This document shows, in pieces, positions 40,056 to 51,684 of a stretch of DNA of 64,000 nt. The stretch spans positions 8,804,852 through 8,868,851 of the forward strand of contig CM060126.1 of the NCBI GenBank assembly GCA_030522415.1, given 5' to 3'. The notes under the pieces are model-generated. The model searched no databases. It was not told the origin of the DNA and saw only the letters and a program-made list of their open reading frames with translations. Made by a program: the position numbers and the translations under genes. Each line of letters starts with the position of its first letter. The first letter of the stretch is position 1. The DNA comes from Channallabes apus (taxonomy: Eukaryota; Chordata; Actinopteri; Siluriformes; Clariidae).

Positions 40056-43000
40056 CAGAACTTATCTCAGATTATTGCCTTGACGCACTCTGTCTCACCG
40101 AAACCTGGCTTAAACCAAATTAATATTTTGGTCTGAATGAGTCTACTCCGTCAGGATATTTCTATAAGCACGAGCCCCGTCTAATTGGTCGCGGTGGTGG
40201 TGTCGCCACTATCTACAATGATGTACTCACTGTTACTCAGAAAATAAGGCCCAGGTTTAATTCATTTGAAGTGCTTATCATTAATGTTGCACTCAATGAA
40301 ATACATAATAAACCCTTGCTATATTTTACCCTGGCCACCGTGTACAGACCCCTGGGGCCATATGTCGATTTTCTTAAAGAATTTGGACATCTGGTATCAG
40401 ACCTATTAGTTAACTCTGACAAAGTGTTGATAGTAGGAGACTTTAACATTCATGTAGATGATGCTAATGACGCTTTAGCACTCACATTTATGGATTTACT
40501 AAATTCCTTTGGGGTTAAACTAAATATAATTGGAGCAACTCACCGCTTTAATCATACGCTAGGTTTAATTATATCCCATGGTATAGATGTCTCTAATATA
40601 GAGATCATACCTCAAAGTGATGATATCACAGATCATCACCTCCTGATATATACTCTACCCGTAGAACAGATTAGCTGTGTCTCCCCACGTTATCAATCTG
40701 TTAAATATGAATCCCACTACTAAAGACAGATTCACAAGTAATCTGCCGGATCTGTCCCAATTTCTTATTAGACCCCTAAATGCAGATGATCTAGATGAAG
40801 TGACTAGCAGCATGGGCACTATTTTTAACAGTACATTAGACACTGTTGCTCCCATCAGATTAAAAAAAGTCAGAGATAAAACACTTGCACCGTGGTACAA
40901 CAGTCATAATCGTGCCCTAAAGAGAGCAACCCGTAACCTCGAGCGAAAATGGAGAAAAACTAAACTAGAAGTTCTTAGAATTGCGTATAAAGACAGTATG
41001 TGCAGCTATAGACAGGCTCTAAAAACTGCTAGGACTGAGCATCTTAGCCAACTGATAGCAAGAAACCAAAACAACCCCAGGTTCTTATTTAGTACAGTGG
41101 CTCGACTATCAAAACCTAAGATGCCCGCAGAGAGTATCCCATCACAGTTTAGAAGTGAAGACTTTATGGACTTCTTTAATGAAAAAATCAATAATATCAG
41201 GAAGAAAATAACGGAGGTTCAACCTCTAAAAGTATCTCACGATCCAGTTCAGCCTATAGCTTCACATTTAGATTTTCAGTGCTTTACAGCTATAGGACAG
41301 GAAGAGCTGTATAAACTTATCACCTCGGCTAAATCAACAACGTGCCTGTTAGACCCAATCCCAACCAGATTTTTAAAAGAAGTGATGCTTACGGTTGGAG
41401 AGCCACTTCTAAACATTATTAATTCCTCATTATATCTAGGTCACGTCCCTAAACCTTTCAAGTTAGCAGTTATTAAGCCGCTTCTTAAAAAATCTAATTT
41501 GGACGCGAATGAAATAACAAATTACAGACCAATTTCAAACCTTCCGTTCATATAAAAAATACTAGAAAAAGTAGTATCAGCTCAAATATGCACATTCTTG
41601 CAGGATAACAACATCCTTGAAGAATTTCAGTCAGTTTTCAGGCCCCATCATAGCACAGAAACTGCACTAGTTAAGATTACAAACGACTTGTTTTTAGCTT
41701 CAGACCAAGGCTGCATCTCATTGCTAGTCCTGCTCGATCTTAGTGCTGCATTCGACACTGTAGATCATAATATTCTCATAGATCGCTTACAAAATTATAT
41801 AGGTATTCAGGGACAGGCATTAAAATGGTTTAGATCTTACCTGTCTGATCGCTACCATTTTGTAGATCTAAATGGAGAACCGTCTGGTGTAATGCCAGTG
41901 AAATATGGGGTCCCACAAGGGTCAGTTTTAGGACCTCTGTTGTTCTCAATATACATGCTTCCCTTGGGTAACATCATTAGAAGACATGGGATTAGTTTCC
42001 ATTGTTATGCTGATGATACCCAATTATATATCTCAACTAAACCAGACGAAATACCTAAGTTGTCTAGATTAACTGAGTGTGTCCAGGACATAAAAGATTG
42101 GATGACCAATAACTTTCTTTTATTAAATTCAGATAAGACAGAGATATTACTTATTGGCCCAAAAACCAGCACACAACAGCTTTCACAATTCAGCCTGCGC
42201 TTAGAAGGATGTACTGTTACTACCAGCTCAGCAGTAAAAGACCTGGGCGTAATATTAGACAGTAACTTGTCTTTTGAAAATCACATTTCAAATATCACAA
42301 AAACAGCCTTTTTCCATCTTCGAAATATTGCTAAACTTAGGAACATCTTATCCATATCTGATGCAGAAAAACTAGTTCATGCATTCATGACCTCCAGACT
42401 GGACTATTGTAATGCATTACTAGGTGGTTGTCCTGCATCCTCAATAAACAAGCTTCAGTTAGTCCAAAATGCAGCCGCCAGGGTTCTCACTAGATCCAGA
42501 AAATATGATCATATAACCCCAATATTATCATCCCTGCACTGGCTACCTGTTCAGTTTAGAATAAATTACAAAATAGTATTACTTACATACAAGGCTTTAA
42601 ATGGTTTAGTTCCCACATACCTAACCAGTCTTCTGATACGCTACAATCCACCACGCGCCTTAAGATCACAAAGCTCCGGACTTCTGGTAGTTCCCAGAAT
42701 TTCAAAATCTACAAAAGGGGGTAGGGCTTTTTCATACAGTCTTTAGCTCCAAAGCTTTGGAATAGCCTTCCAGACAGTGTTCGGGGAGCAGACACGGTTT
42801 CTCAGTTCAAGACGCATCTTTTTAATCTGGCATACACATAACTCATCCCATAATCTCATACTCCAGTACACCTATCCCGATTGGCAACTACACTAATTCT
42901 CCCCATCTGTTCTGTATTTCTCTACCCATCCCGAGGCATCGGGAGATTTTGCCAGCTTCAGTAGACAAAGGCCGACCCTGCGAGGTTCCTGAGGCATCCA

Positions 43001-43543
43001 GAGAAGGACCAGCTCCAGCTGGATTAAGCTTTATGATGGTTGGAGCTACACATGCTGCTCCTGTGCTTCCAGTGATCCAGACCTCATCTGCCCTCTGCAC
43101 CTACTGACTCGCCCCTTATGCTGAACTGGTCTTCATGTCAATTTAAATAATTTCTGTCATATTGAATTTTCACCTGCACAACACACAAGATGTTATATAA
43201 TTTCTATCTGTTATCACCCAAATAAGGATGGGTTCCCTGTTGAGTCTAGTTCCTCTCAAGGTTTCTTCCTAATGCCATCTCAGGGAGTTTTTCCTTGCCA
43301 CCGTCACCGTCACCCTTGGCTTGCTCATCAGAGAAATTTCATTCATTCGTCTCATTATTATTATCTACACATTTTTCACACACATACACACTTCCAATTA
43401 TTTTCTTTTATAAAATTATTATTAATATATATCTATTTTTTAAAATAAAATTTTATTTTTTTTGTAAATTTTCTTTCATTTTTGTGAAGCTGCTTTGAGA
43501 CAATGACCATTGTTAAAAGCGCTATATAAATTGAATTGAATTG

Positions 43544-43545
<2 letters not shown>
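40056..43545 (+). mobile_element. 5'-truncated decayed L2-like LINE
   Basis: Starts inside the ORF2 endonuclease (CLDALCLTETWLKPN at about 40080) with no ORF1, and continues to a full 3' UTR and GAATTGAATTGAATT end at 43545. It abuts the Rex1 5' end at 40055. The RT is related to, but clearly different from, the L2 copy at 27957 ([37 protein letters not shown]). Confidence 0.88.
40060..42830 (+). pseudogene. L2-like LINE ORF2 remnant
   Basis: Pieces: 40060-40723 endonuclease (RLIGRGGGVATIYND, VGDFNIHVDD, ITDHHLLIYT), 40677-41555 linker and RT start ([10 protein letters not shown]), 41556-42746 RT proper with [15 protein letters not shown] and catalytic [10 protein letters not shown] (42004-42033). 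Stops at about 40120 and 41553, shifts near 40700 and 42745. The last residues continue in another frame to about 42840. Confidence 0.88.
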
Positions 43546-43549
<4 letters not shown>

Positions 43550-43637
<88 letters not shown>

Positions 43638-43640
43638 GTT
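43550..43640. repeat. (AT)n-(AG)n compound microsatellite
   Basis: About 23 AT units directly followed by about 18 GA units, joined to the L2 tail. Confidence 0.95.
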
Positions 43641-44624
43641 TTGCTGGCGAAAAACATTTTAGGCAGAGATGTCTACTCTGCCTTTTAAAACCCCCAATTC
43701 TACGAATTCCCCCATCAGCGAAACCTATCATGAATGAAAGGTGAGAAGAGGCATTACAGTGGGGATTCTGTGGGTCTCCAAACTCTGAAGGCTACGTGGC
43801 AGCAGTATTGTCAAAGAATTAACAGATACTGTAAATATTTAATATTATTGGCACCCACACAGTTTATTCCATTGTCCAGTCTCATAGGTGTGTTGTTTAT
43901 ATTGCTAATCAATGTAAGTTTAAAAGTTTAAAGTTATATGCTGTTTTCTGGTTACATTTTTCTGATTGTACCTGTACATAGAAAAAAGTTTATATGGTAA
44001 ACTCACATATTCATATACGTGCTTAATTAAATTCTTAAATCATCGTGTTCACCCATGCACTGAAAAAAAGAACTTGTAAGATTTACTTGATAAAATCCTC
44101 TTAACAATTTGCACACAGATTTTAAGTAAATTTTATTGCTCCAATATTAAGTAAAACTCACCCGTAATTGTCAGGTAAAATCTACTTAATAATTAATTTA
44201 ACAATCAAAGAAATCAAGTAAAAGGTACATACATGGAATTATATTTAATGCACAAATTAGATTTATTTAAAATAATCAAGTAAAGTTAATTCATTCCCAG
44301 ATACCACACACATGTCGCAGAGATAATGCTCCCTAATGCATGTTACAATGACCAAATATGATAATAAATAAATCACACTCTCAGCTAATAATAAAACACA
44401 GATTCGTATATTTTTATAAAAAATACATTTAATAACAAGCAAACATTTGATTGATTTATACAAAAACAAGAAAACAGTAACTTACAAATGAGGTCTCAAT
44501 TTGAAAAGATGTACAAAACATAAAAAATATACGAAACATATTATTTCTATGAATAAGTATTAATCATAGAAACAAAATTAAACACCAATAGGAACGTTTT
44601 GTACTTTATAACTGTACGTTATTT
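43641..44624. other. Intergenic DNA with a possible DNA-transposon relic
   Basis: No gene. The stretch 44060-44290 has repeated AAGTAAA / TTTACTT words (GATTTACTTGATAAAATCC, TTTTAAGTAAATTTTATTG), as in some teleost non-autonomous DNA repeats. The remainder, if the neighbouring gene call is right, would be its 3' UTR. Confidence 0.4.
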
Positions 44625-44629
44625 TAAAT

Positions 44630-45489
44630 ATGACCGTTAGATACGTTGCTCAGGAAACTCCTGAAGTCAGATGCAGACACACTATCAGTCACAAACTGCT
44701 GTGAAAAAATACAGAGATAGATATTCAATTAAAATTCTTGATACTTAATTTACCAAATGAACAATATTTATACTTTATTCCTCTCGCTTCACAACTCATG
44801 AGAACAGACGAAACCAGAACCGAACCGGAGATTAAGGAAAAAGTGAGAAGCAAGAATCATGTGTGGAAAGATTAAGCATGCAAGGTCACAGGATGACTCT
44901 ACTTCTTTTTCTTGTCTGCAATGCGATTTAGACAAATTAGAGCTGCTGTCAATACTGTATGAACATATGTACAGGTTCTTTACAGTTGAAATTTAACTTG
45001 TAACTTATTAATACAATTCGGATTCAGAAAAAAACTTTATTGCTAGTGCTCTTTTACCATTTAAAGCTTTAACACACACCACTCAGTTTGTTCAAAAATG
45101 GCATCTCACTGGCGAGCCTTTCTCTAAACACGCCGTTTTCACGAGGGGTGGGGGTAAGATACACACGGTTTATTAATCCGCGCGCTCGGTTCGTTATTAT
45201 TTTATTTATTTATTTATTTATTTACCACAGGACCCTTGGGGGGCTCCGTAGGTTCAGGTTTTTACACGAAAACGGTGTTTTGTGAATGTCCACACTATTA
45301 AAAACTGGAATATTGCTAATTGTACGTCTTGAGATTAAGATGAACATTAATTGGGAGTCATGAAAGCGATAATCACATCCAAAACAGAAAGGTAAACTTA
45401 CCTCGAATACGACAAACTCCAGCTCCAGCCACGCCGTGTTGTACCTCCATGATGATCCACAACCGACTGATCCACAGCGCGGGCACAGC
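44630..45489 (-). CDS. Candidate two-exon small protein gene of unknown function
   Basis: Exon 1 from ATG at about 45497 (METLCPRCGSVGCGSSW...LEFVVFE, 32 residues, with a C-x2-C pair) ends at a strong donor GAG|GTAAGTTT near 45402. A possible last exon starts after TATTTTTTCACAG at 44702: QFVTDSVSASDFRSFLSNV then NGHI and a TAA stop near 44631, in phase. The 5' end is relatively CpG-rich (ACGCATGCGCG). I do not recognise the protein; exons may be missing between. It could be a repeat-derived fragment. Confidence 0.3.
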
Positions 45490-45499
45490 GTCTCCAAAC

Positions 45500-46339
45500 A
45501 CGCATGCGCGGTTTAATTTGGACACATTTTAGGCTTCAGTAGACACACAATACTTCAGACTGAAACACGACTGCCCCCTACAGGTAATGAAGGGCATTTT
45601 CACAGCTTCCCGCACGCAGCCGCGCAATGCTAAAATCTATGCTTAATTTGCTGTTTTATTTTTGGTAGTAGCTGTCTCCATGTTTTTGTTTCTGGTTACC
45701 TATACCCTATCTTAATGGGCAGCTTTGTAGTTTTTTAGTATCAATCCTATTTCACACTAAATTAATAGTCTTATTCAGTTTAATCTTTGCTATTCAACAA
45801 AATTTTTACTTTTTCATTTCTTTCTAAGGTTTCTTTCATGGTGGAATACTTCCAGCAGGCTGAAGTGTCAAGGCCGTACCCCTACATCCTGACGTTGGGA
45901 GATAATGACCAGCGTTGCTCTCAGTAATGTTGCTATGAAATAGAGAGGCCTACCTGAAAAGTCATAGACAGTGTTTGTATGTTAAAATGAGACCAGGGCT
46001 GGATAGTTTTGTTCTGCAGAAAAGATATCTTAAGTCACAGAGAGATCCTGCTCTGTAGAAGCTGCCTCAGTCTATTTGTGTTATTACTCCATTCTGCCCT
46101 TATCAGTAATAGTATAGTAATGATGTCACTGTTGATTATCTGTTCTTGTGCTTTTGAAAAATAAATGTTTTTTCTAAGAACATATAATAGGATGTTGTTT
46201 ATTGCATACATGTATGGTTTTTTGAAATAGACCAGTATATCAAATAATTAATCTCAATTTATAGTATATCAAGTAATTTAACTGTTTAATAGACATGGGT
46301 GTTTTTTTTTTAACAGACTCACTGTAAAACATGAAAATA
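45500..46339. other. Intergenic DNA without recognised features
   Basis: AT-rich, no coding signal and no repeat that I can classify. Confidence 0.5.
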
Positions 46340-46604
46340 ATAACTGTCACGATTGCAGTTGTGCAAATTACATGGCTGGTGTTATCGCCGTGGGCTCACA
46401 AAAGGCAGGCATAAACGCAGAGGGTTCGGGTGTAAATAAAGAGTCTTTTATTTAAAACAAACAAATCAAACTCAAACCAAATAAACAAAACTCTGGCTTT
46501 TTTAGCTCAACATACACAGACTTTTCAAACAGAACATCACGGGACACAAACTCAAGGAACATGAAGCGGGGAACTATAACACTGTACTCAAGCTCGAGGT
46601 TACA

Positions 46605-46737
46605 ACACAGGCTACACAACATTCAGGCTCTAATACCTGGAACAGTGAACAGGGGCTCTGTGTTGTGACACAGGCTACACGACATTCAGGCTCTAATACC
46701 TGGGACAGTGAACAGACATACTGTGTTGCAACACTCA
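46605..46737. repeat. Two-copy tandem repeat within the solo LTR
   Basis: The phrase CAGGCTACACAACATTCAGGC with CTCTAATACCTGGAACAGTG is repeated about 66 bases later with few changes. Confidence 0.8.
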
Positions 46738-46867
46738 GCTTGAGACATACTGATGTTAATACATGGAACAGGTGACTTGGGTTCAAACAGATGTAGGGAA
46801 ACCTGTGCTTCTACGGGCGATACACAGACACGCTCCAGGGAGCTAGACTCAGACTAACATACACGTA

Positions 46868-47077
46868 CTCAGCTAAGAACACACACACTCACACCTCTGG
46901 GCACATCGTACTCAGCTAAGAACACACACACTCACACCTCTGGGCACATCGTACTCAGCTTAGAACACACACACTCACACCTCTGGGCACATCGTACTCG
47001 CACACACCTCTGGGCACATCGTACTCGCACACACCTCTGGGCACATCGTACTCGCACACACCTCTGGGCACATCGTA
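46868..47077. repeat. Nested minisatellite, 43-bp then 27-bp units
   Basis: Three 43-bp units starting CTCAGCTAAGAACACACACA and ending ACATCGTA (46868-46996) are followed by three 27-bp units starting CTCGCACACACCTCTGGGCA (46997-47077). The short unit is the long unit with an internal deletion that was then itself amplified. Confidence 0.93.
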
Positions 47078-47530
47078 CTCTCTCCATTCCAGGCACACAT
47101 ACCTATAACCATACATACTCACATACTGTACTCACAACCCAGCATTTCACACACTCACCCGTAGAAGGTACACAAGCTCAGAGCTTAGACTAGGGAGAGA
47201 TATTAGAAAACATGATGGAGAAACCAACAGAAATAACCCAAAACAATAAGACACCACTCACACTTCACAATAATCAAAACACAGGTACATCTAAACATAC
47301 ACTTACACATTTAACCAAGACAACATGCCTACAGAGCCAGATGAACATAAATAAACAAAAAGAACAAAACTAAAGCCCACTAGACAATGTTAATGCTTGA
47401 CCCAGTTTCCCAGAGCTAACAGCTTTTTATCAGGTTGCTAGTGAGCCACCTCGGCACAGGTGACACTTAGTCGTCACCTGACCGAGGTGCCTTCTGGGAA
47501 ACTGGGTCTTCTTCTTCTTCTTCTTCTTCT

Positions 47531-47907
47531 CTTAATGTTTTCCGGCGGTTGGCATCCATTATGTTGCATTACCGCCACCTTCTGGTCATAAACTCCCCTT
47601 CCTTCCACCCCTTTTTTTTTTTTTTTTCTTCTTCTTTTTCCTTTCCCCTTTTTCTTCCTTTCTACTTTTCTCCCCTTTCCCCCTTTCCCTCTCTTCCTCC
47701 TTCCCTCCTCTCCTATCCTTTCCAACGGTTGGCATCCAGCTTTATGGTGCTTTTCCTCACCTCTGTTCCGGAGTGTGGGTTAGAGAGTAGGCTTTAAATA
47801 AAAAAAATAAAAAAAATTTAAATAAATAAAAATTTTGAAACCCTCCTCTTCCCCCCTTTATGTACTACCTTGGTCTCCTTACTTCCAGTCGTTCCCCTCT
47901 CCTCCCT
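47531..47907 (-). repeat. I-like LINE 3' UTR
   Basis: Non-coding. Contains CGGCGGTTGGCATCCATTAT and, 170 bases on, ACGGTTGGCATCCAGCTTTA, a repeated motif, and a long pyrimidine-rich (plus-strand) tract 47590-47720. Confidence 0.8.
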
Positions 47908-50900
47908 TCAAATCCTATCCATTATCCCTGTTTCTCGTAAATAAGCTAACACTATCCTGTTTTTCCTCCCATTCTCTGCCCCTAGCACCTCCTCTAATGT
48001 GAACTGCACCCCTATCTCCCTCAGTCTATCCTCCATGACCTCCCTTTGTGCCTCATAACTCCTGCATCTCATGATCACATGTTCTACTGACTCCTCTTCG
48101 TGACATCTATCACACAGTCCCGTTTGGTGTTTTCCTATCATTTTAAGTGTTTTATTTAATAAGCTATGCCCCAGCCTCAGTCTTGTCATCACTACCTCTT
48201 CTCTCCTTCTTCCCACTCCCACTCTTTCCTTGTTCACCTTTCCTTGTATCTTGTATAAGTGTCTCCCGTTTCTATCTTTGTCCCATCTATCCTGCCACCT
48301 TTGGATAATTTTCTCCCATATAATACTTTTCACTTCTGTCTTACTCATTTTAACGTGTACTTCAATATTATCGCTTGTTAGTGTTCGCTTTGCCAATTTA
48401 TCTACTATTTCATTTCCCTTAATTCCTATATGTGCTGGTACCCACATGAAAATGACTTTAATGCCCTTGTTTATTGTCCTTGTGTATACTTGAAGTACCT
48501 CATACAAAGTATCTTGTCTTGCCTTTGAGTAAAATGATCTTAAGCTTGTTAATACTGACAGTGAGTCAGTGCATATCAGGACCTTTTCTTCCTCATTTTC
48601 CTCTACCCATTTTATTGCATATAGTATTGCTATTATTTCTGTCGTGTAGACTCCTATTTTATCCGATGAGCTTTTTTGTACTTCCACTTGTTTTTCCAGA
48701 ATTGCCATTCCAAATCCTGTTTTCCCTGATTGTGGATCTTTAGATCCATCCGTGTAAATTATTAAAAATTCTTTGTACTTTTGATTTATATGTATATTGA
48801 ATAGTATCTTTAGGTTTTCTTCATTATTCGTTTTCCTTTTTTCTGCCGCTAAGTACCAGTCAATTTCAGGCCATTCCATCTTCCATGGAGCCATTTCTGG
48901 TATAACTAAAGTTTCAGTCACTTGTAACTCAAAGATTTCTAATTCTTTTGCTATATTATTTCCTATTTTTCCAAAATTCTCTCTGCGATTTCTCCCATTC
49001 TCCCAGCATTCTTCCAAAACTTTTTTTGTAAGATGTGTTTCTTTATGTCCTTTTAACCCAACCCAATAGTTAGCCATTAGCTGCATCCTCCTTAATTCTA
49101 GTGGCATTTCTCCGACTTCCACTTGTACTGCCGCTACTGGTGAAGTTTTAATAGCACCACTGCACACTCTCAAGGCTTGTAATTGTATCACATCCAGTCT
49201 TTTTAATAAGGACTTGGCTGCAGACCCTATTACTATGCTTCCATAGTCGAGTACTGATCTTATCATTGTCACATATATAATTCTCAAAGAGGAGTGACTA
49301 GCTCCCCATTCTCTTCCTGCCAAACATCTCATCACATTTATTACTTTTTTGCATTTGTCTTCCATTTTCTTTATATGTCCTGCAAAATTCAATCTCGCAT
49401 CGAATGTTACTCCCAGAAATGTATAGGTCTCTACCCTTTCCAAATCTCTCCCATGCATTTTTAGTTTAACCGCCCCCTTTCTAATTCTCTTTCTTGTAAA
49501 AATTACAGTTTGTGTCTTTTCAATGGAGAATCTAAATCCCCACTCAAATCCCCATTCCACTACTTTATCTATTGCTTCTTGCATTCTCCTTTTTGTGTAC
49601 TCAATATTTCTGCCTCTTTTCCATAGCGCCCCATCATCTGCAAATAAAGACCTGCTAATATCACCTGGTAGTGTTGTAAATATGTCATTTATCATAATGA
49701 TGAATAGTATTGGGCTAATCACACTACCTTGTGGTGTTCCATTTCCAATTGTGTACTGGTTTGACATTTCTGCTCCTATCCTTACTTGAATTCTCCTTTC
49801 AGACAAAAAATCTTTAATCCAATTAAACATCCTCCCGCCTATTCCTAGTTTATTTAACTTTATTAATAATCCCTCCCTCCATAACATATCATACGCTTTT
49901 TCTATGTCAAAAAATACCGCCACTACTGACTCCCTGTTTGCTTGTGCCTTTCTTATTTCAGTTTCTAATCTAACAATAGCATCCACTGTATTCCTCCCCT
50001 TCCTGAAACCACTCTGGTAATTTGCTAATGCCTCTCTTTTCTCTAGGGTATATATTAATCTTTCTGCTATCATTCGCTCCATTATTTTACACAAGTTGGA
50101 TGTCAGGGCTATAGGTCTATAGCTTGTTGGTTTTGTTGGGTCTTTGGCTGGTTTCTTAATTGGAATCACTACTGCTTCTTTCCATACCTTTGGTAATATT
50201 CCCTCTCTCCATATTTTATTATATACCTCAAGCAGCTTCTTAGCTGCTCCGTTTCCAAGATGTTTTAACATAGCATAATTTATCTGATCTTTTCCTGGGG
50301 TAGTTAGCCGGGCTCTCTTAATTGCTCTCACCATTTCTGCCATTGAAAATGGTTCATTTATGATTTCCCCATTCTCTTCATCCTTCCTGTCTATTGTATG
50401 TTCATATTGACCTAATGTTGCTTTCCTTCTCCTTTTCTCTTCTTCCGTCAAATTATTTGAACTGTGTATTTTTGAAAAAGATTTCACCATCATCTCCGCT
50501 TTTTCTATGTTAGTTACTCCAATCTCTCCATCTACTGTCATCACTGGATATTCCCACTGTCTATTTTCTCCTCCCATTTTCTTTATCATTGTCCATATTT
50601 CACTCACGTGTGTGGATGTTCCTATTTCACTACAAAATTTCCTCCAACTGTCCCTTTTAGCCTGTCTTACCTTCCTTCTCACTTCTGCCTGTGCTCTCTT
50701 ACACTCTATCATATTCTGCAGATTGTGTGTCCTCTTAACTAGTCTGTATGCTTTATTTCTTTTTCTAACTGCTTCCTGACACTCCTCATTCCACCAAGGC
50801 ACCAGTTTTCTATTCCCTCTATTTTTTACTTTGGGGATAGCTTCCTCCGCTGCCTTTATGATAGCTGTTTTTACTTGGTCATTAATATTATTTATACTCC

Positions 50901-51684
50901 CCTGCATATCTATTTTACTCGTTAACTCTTCACTTACTGCTTGAAATTTTTCCCAGTTTGCTTTTCCTATTTTCCATCTTGGGATTCTATATTCTCTCTC
51001 CCCTTCTTGCCTCCCACCTATTCTGCTTAAAACTGGATAATGGTCGCTACCTATTGTGGTTGTTTTCCACACTTCCCAATTACTGTTTCCTGCCAGTGTA
51101 TTTGTAACTAGCGTTATATCCAGCACTGATTCACATCCTGTTGCTAAATTTATCCTTGTACTTGTCCCATCATTTAGATTAACTAGATCTTTCTCCTCCA
51201 TCATCTCCTCTATTATCCTTCCATTTGCATCTGTTTTATCACCCCCCCACAGTGAGCTATGTGCATTAAAGTCTGCACACCATATTACTTTTTGCCTATC
51301 TTGCCCTTGTATCCTAAGTAATTTTTCCAGAGTCAGTCTCTTACATGGATTATAGTAGTTGATTATCGTTATCTGTGCCCCATTTTCCCAAACCTCCACC
51401 ACTGTGTACTCCTGATCCTCGCCCACCTCTAAGATCCTGTATGGTATTCCACTCTTAATAAATGTGGCACACCCTCCTCCTACCCCACCCGTCCTATCTC
51501 TCCTTATTATTGTATACCCATGGATTATAAACTTGAGATTTGGTTTCAGCCATGTTTCCTGAACACAGACTATATCTGGTTTTTTGTCCAATTCCCTGAT
51601 GAAGTGTTTAAATTCCTGACCATTTGCTATTAGGCTTCTAGCATTCCATTGTAACAGTATTACCATTATGATCAGCCAATGCAT
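47908..51684 (-). CDS. I-like LINE ORF2 (AP endonuclease, reverse transcriptase, RNase H; 1,258 aa)
   Basis: ATG at 51684 overlaps the ORF1 stop by 13 nt (ATGCATTGGCTGA), suggesting reinitiation. Endonuclease, about residues 8-220: QWNARSL, VQETWLKP, CADFNAHSSLWGG, LDITLV, SDHYPV. RT, about 470-760: YRPIALTSNLCKIMERM, GFRKGRNTVDAI, FFDIEKAYDMLWREGL, GTPQGSVISPILF, catalytic FADDGALW near 680. RNase H, about 970-1105: IYTDGSKD, TTEIIAILYA, CTDSLSVL, GNEIVDKLAK. A C-terminal Cys/His motif CDRCHEEESVEHVIMRC follows. All catalytic residues are present. It nicks DNA and copies LINE RNA at the break. Confidence 0.95.
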   Translation of the reverse strand: MHWLIIMVILLQWNARSLIANGQEFKHFIRELDKKPDIVCVQETWLKPNLKFIIHGYTIIRRDRTGGVGGGCATFIKSGIPYRILEVGEDQEYTVVEVWENGAQITIINYYNPCKRLTLEKLLRIQGQDRQKVIWCADFNAHSSLWGGDKTDANGRIIEEMMEEKDLVNLNDGTSTRINLATGCESVLDITLVTNTLAGNSNWEVWKTTTIGSDHYPVLSRIGGRQEGEREYRIPRWKIGKANWEKFQAVSEELTSKIDMQGSINNINDQVKTAIIKAAEEAIPKVKNRGNRKLVPWWNEECQEAVRKRNKAYRLVKRTHNLQNMIECKRAQAEVRRKVRQAKRDSWRKFCSEIGTSTHVSEIWTMIKKMGGENRQWEYPVMTVDGEIGVTNIEKAEMMVKSFSKIHSSNNLTEEEKRRRKATLGQYEHTIDRKDEENGEIINEPFSMAEMVRAIKRARLTTPGKDQINYAMLKHLGNGAAKKLLEVYNKIWREGILPKVWKEAVVIPIKKPAKDPTKPTSYRPIALTSNLCKIMERMIAERLIYTLEKREALANYQSGFRKGRNTVDAIVRLETEIRKAQANRESVVAVFFDIEKAYDMLWREGLLIKLNKLGIGGRMFNWIKDFLSERRIQVRIGAEMSNQYTIGNGTPQGSVISPILFIIMINDIFTTLPGDISRSLFADDGALWKRGRNIEYTKRRMQEAIDKVVEWGFEWGFRFSIEKTQTVIFTRKRIRKGAVKLKMHGRDLERVETYTFLGVTFDARLNFAGHIKKMEDKCKKVINVMRCLAGREWGASHSSLRIIYVTMIRSVLDYGSIVIGSAAKSLLKRLDVIQLQALRVCSGAIKTSPVAAVQVEVGEMPLELRRMQLMANYWVGLKGHKETHLTKKVLEECWENGRNRRENFGKIGNNIAKELEIFELQVTETLVIPEMAPWKMEWPEIDWYLAAEKRKTNNEENLKILFNIHINQKYKEFLIIYTDGSKDPQSGKTGFGMAILEKQVEVQKSSSDKIGVYTTEIIAILYAIKWVEENEEEKVLICTDSLSVLTSLRSFYSKARQDTLYEVLQVYTRTINKGIKVIFMWVPAHIGIKGNEIVDKLAKRTLTSDNIEVHVKMSKTEVKSIIWEKIIQRWQDRWDKDRNGRHLYKIQGKVNKERVGVGRRREEVVMTRLRLGHSLLNKTLKMIGKHQTGLCDRCHEEESVEHVIMRCRSYEAQREVMEDRLREIGVQFTLEEVLGAENGRKNRIVLAYLRETGIMDRI

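Noticed and set aside
43433..43731. ORFs with IYIYIY and SLSLSL runs
   Set aside because: Products of the (AT)n-(AG)n microsatellite.
46868..47077. CRISPR array
   Set aside because: The units are contiguous tandem repeats without unique spacers, in a vertebrate genome.
47474..47725. Lys/Arg-rich 83-residue ORF
   Set aside because: It is a translation of the pyrimidine-rich tract in the LINE 3' UTR and has no protein-like composition.
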